Below are positions 33,680 to 34,157 of a stretch of DNA of 34,157 nucleotides, piece after piece (the stretch's first letter is position 1; each line of letters begins with the position of its first letter). The DNA lies in NCBI RefSeq assembly GCF_001672815.1, contig NZ_LZKK01000222.1:1-34157 (forward strand), given 5' to 3'. The notes beneath the pieces were generated by a model. It saw nothing but the letters and a program-made list of their open reading frames with translations. It ran no database searches and was not told the origin of the DNA. Position numbers and translations under genes: made by a program. Source of the DNA: Mycobacterium sp. E796 (GTDB lineage Bacteria > Actinomycetota > Actinomycetes > Mycobacteriales > Mycobacteriaceae).

Positions 33680-34157
33680 GTGGCAACCACTAGGAATCTG
33701 TCCAAGGGTTTGGCCGCTGTTGTCGTGGCGTCGGCTGCCGCGTTCGGGTTGTGCCCGAGCGCGGCGGCCGACCCGGCGGCGCCGCAGCCGACACCGCAGC
33801 CAAATTCGACCCAGCAGCTTCCGGGCCTGCCCGCCCTCTCGGAGCTGAGCCCGATCATCCAACAGGCGGCGAGCAATCCGGGGCAGGCGACCCAGCTGCT
33901 GATGGCCGCCGCCCAGGCGTTCACCCACAATCCGACGGCGCCCGCCGAGTCGAAAAACGTTGCGGCGTCGGTGAATAAGTTCGTGGCCGAGCCGGGGTCA
34001 CCGGCCGCCGCCCCGGCCGAGACCGCACCGGTGCAGCACGTGCCGCCGTTGGGCATCGAGCCCGGGCTGCAGTCGCACCTGCCGCCGGGGATCGATCCGG
34101 CGCGCGCGGCGGGCCCGGGGCCCGTCGCCGCACCGCCGGCCGCCCCCTCTGCGGCCC
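33680..34157 (+). CDS. Secreted Ala/Pro-rich protein (Rv1157c-like), 3' partial
   Basis: At least 159 codons are visible before the window ends. GTG 33680 follows GGAGG by 5 nt and starts a signal peptide (hydrophobic residues 11-24, cleavage near AAA-DP at 30). A Pro/Gln linker and a helical stretch (about 45-95: LSELSPIIQQAASNPGQATQLL, then SKNVAASVNKFV) precede another Pro/Ala-rich segment. It corresponds in place to Rv1157c; the function is unknown and the C-terminal part is missing. Confidence 0.82.
   Translation, partial: MATTRNLSKGLAAVVVASAAAFGLCPSAAADPAAPQPTPQPNSTQQLPGLPALSELSPIIQQAASNPGQATQLLMAAAQAFTHNPTAPAESKNVAASVNKFVAEPGSPAAAPAETAPVQHVPPLGIEPGLQSHLPPGIDPARAAGPGPVAAPPAAPSAA

Overview
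The window is high-GC actinobacterial DNA from a Mycobacterium, probably a slow grower. The evidence is PE-family genes (one PE_PGRS-type), 13E12/DUF222, fbiC, mshB, stf0, lpqW, pimE and a TB8.4-type antigen. Two blocks follow the gene order of the M. tuberculosis Rv1157c-Rv1188 region as I remember it. Species cannot be fixed by eye.

Layout. 1-1179: 3' part of a PE_PGRS-type gene with a pepsin-like aspartic protease domain; the first 69 bases are a perfect inverted copy of 636-704, so the left edge is suspect. 1260-5521: proline catabolism (putB, pruA and the divergent regulator pruC). 5522-14328: a block unlike the M. tuberculosis order, holding a 13E12 HNH protein with a LexA box and two DnaA boxes, a mycothiol-dependent-isomerase-like protein, two small secreted proteins, trehalose sulfotransferase stf0, a 45-aa membrane peptide, a YeiH-type transporter, a GAP/Sap-type membrane protein, and a KimA-like potassium transporter fused to an OB-fold. 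In M. tuberculosis this slot holds the polyacyltrehalose genes (Rv1179c-Rv1185c). 14366-34157: block collinear with Rv1178 to Rv1157c: aminotransferase, fdxC, TB8.4, an extra MDMPI-like gene, fbiC, a PE12-like gene, an Rv1171-like membrane protein, a 35-aa ORF, mshB, a TetR regulator, a large repetitive PE gene, lpqW, typA, mutT2, an extra DivIVA-like gene, phhB, pimE and two secreted Ala/Pro-rich proteins. fadH, Rv1176c and narGHJI are absent from their usual places.

How the genes work together. Proline is oxidised by PRODH and P5CDH (TGATG-coupled) under PruC. Cofactor and redox genes are frequent: fbiC (F420), mshB (mycothiol), fdxC, and two MDMPI-like proteins. Envelope genes include pimE and lpqW (PIM/LAM) and stf0 with a GAP protein (trehalose sulfate/lipid handling). 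Several starts sit 6-8 nt after a TANNNT -10 box, pointing to leaderless transcription of pruC, the 13E12 gene, MDMPI-1, stf0, mshB, the TetR gene and others.

No undescribed multi-gene defence or mobile system was found. The best leads are a 17-bp palindrome between divergent leaderless mshB and TetR promoters, the stf0/YeiH/GAP cassette in the polyacyltrehalose slot, the transporter-OB fusion, the DnaA/LexA promoter of the 13E12 gene, and small ORFs beside mshB and YeiH.
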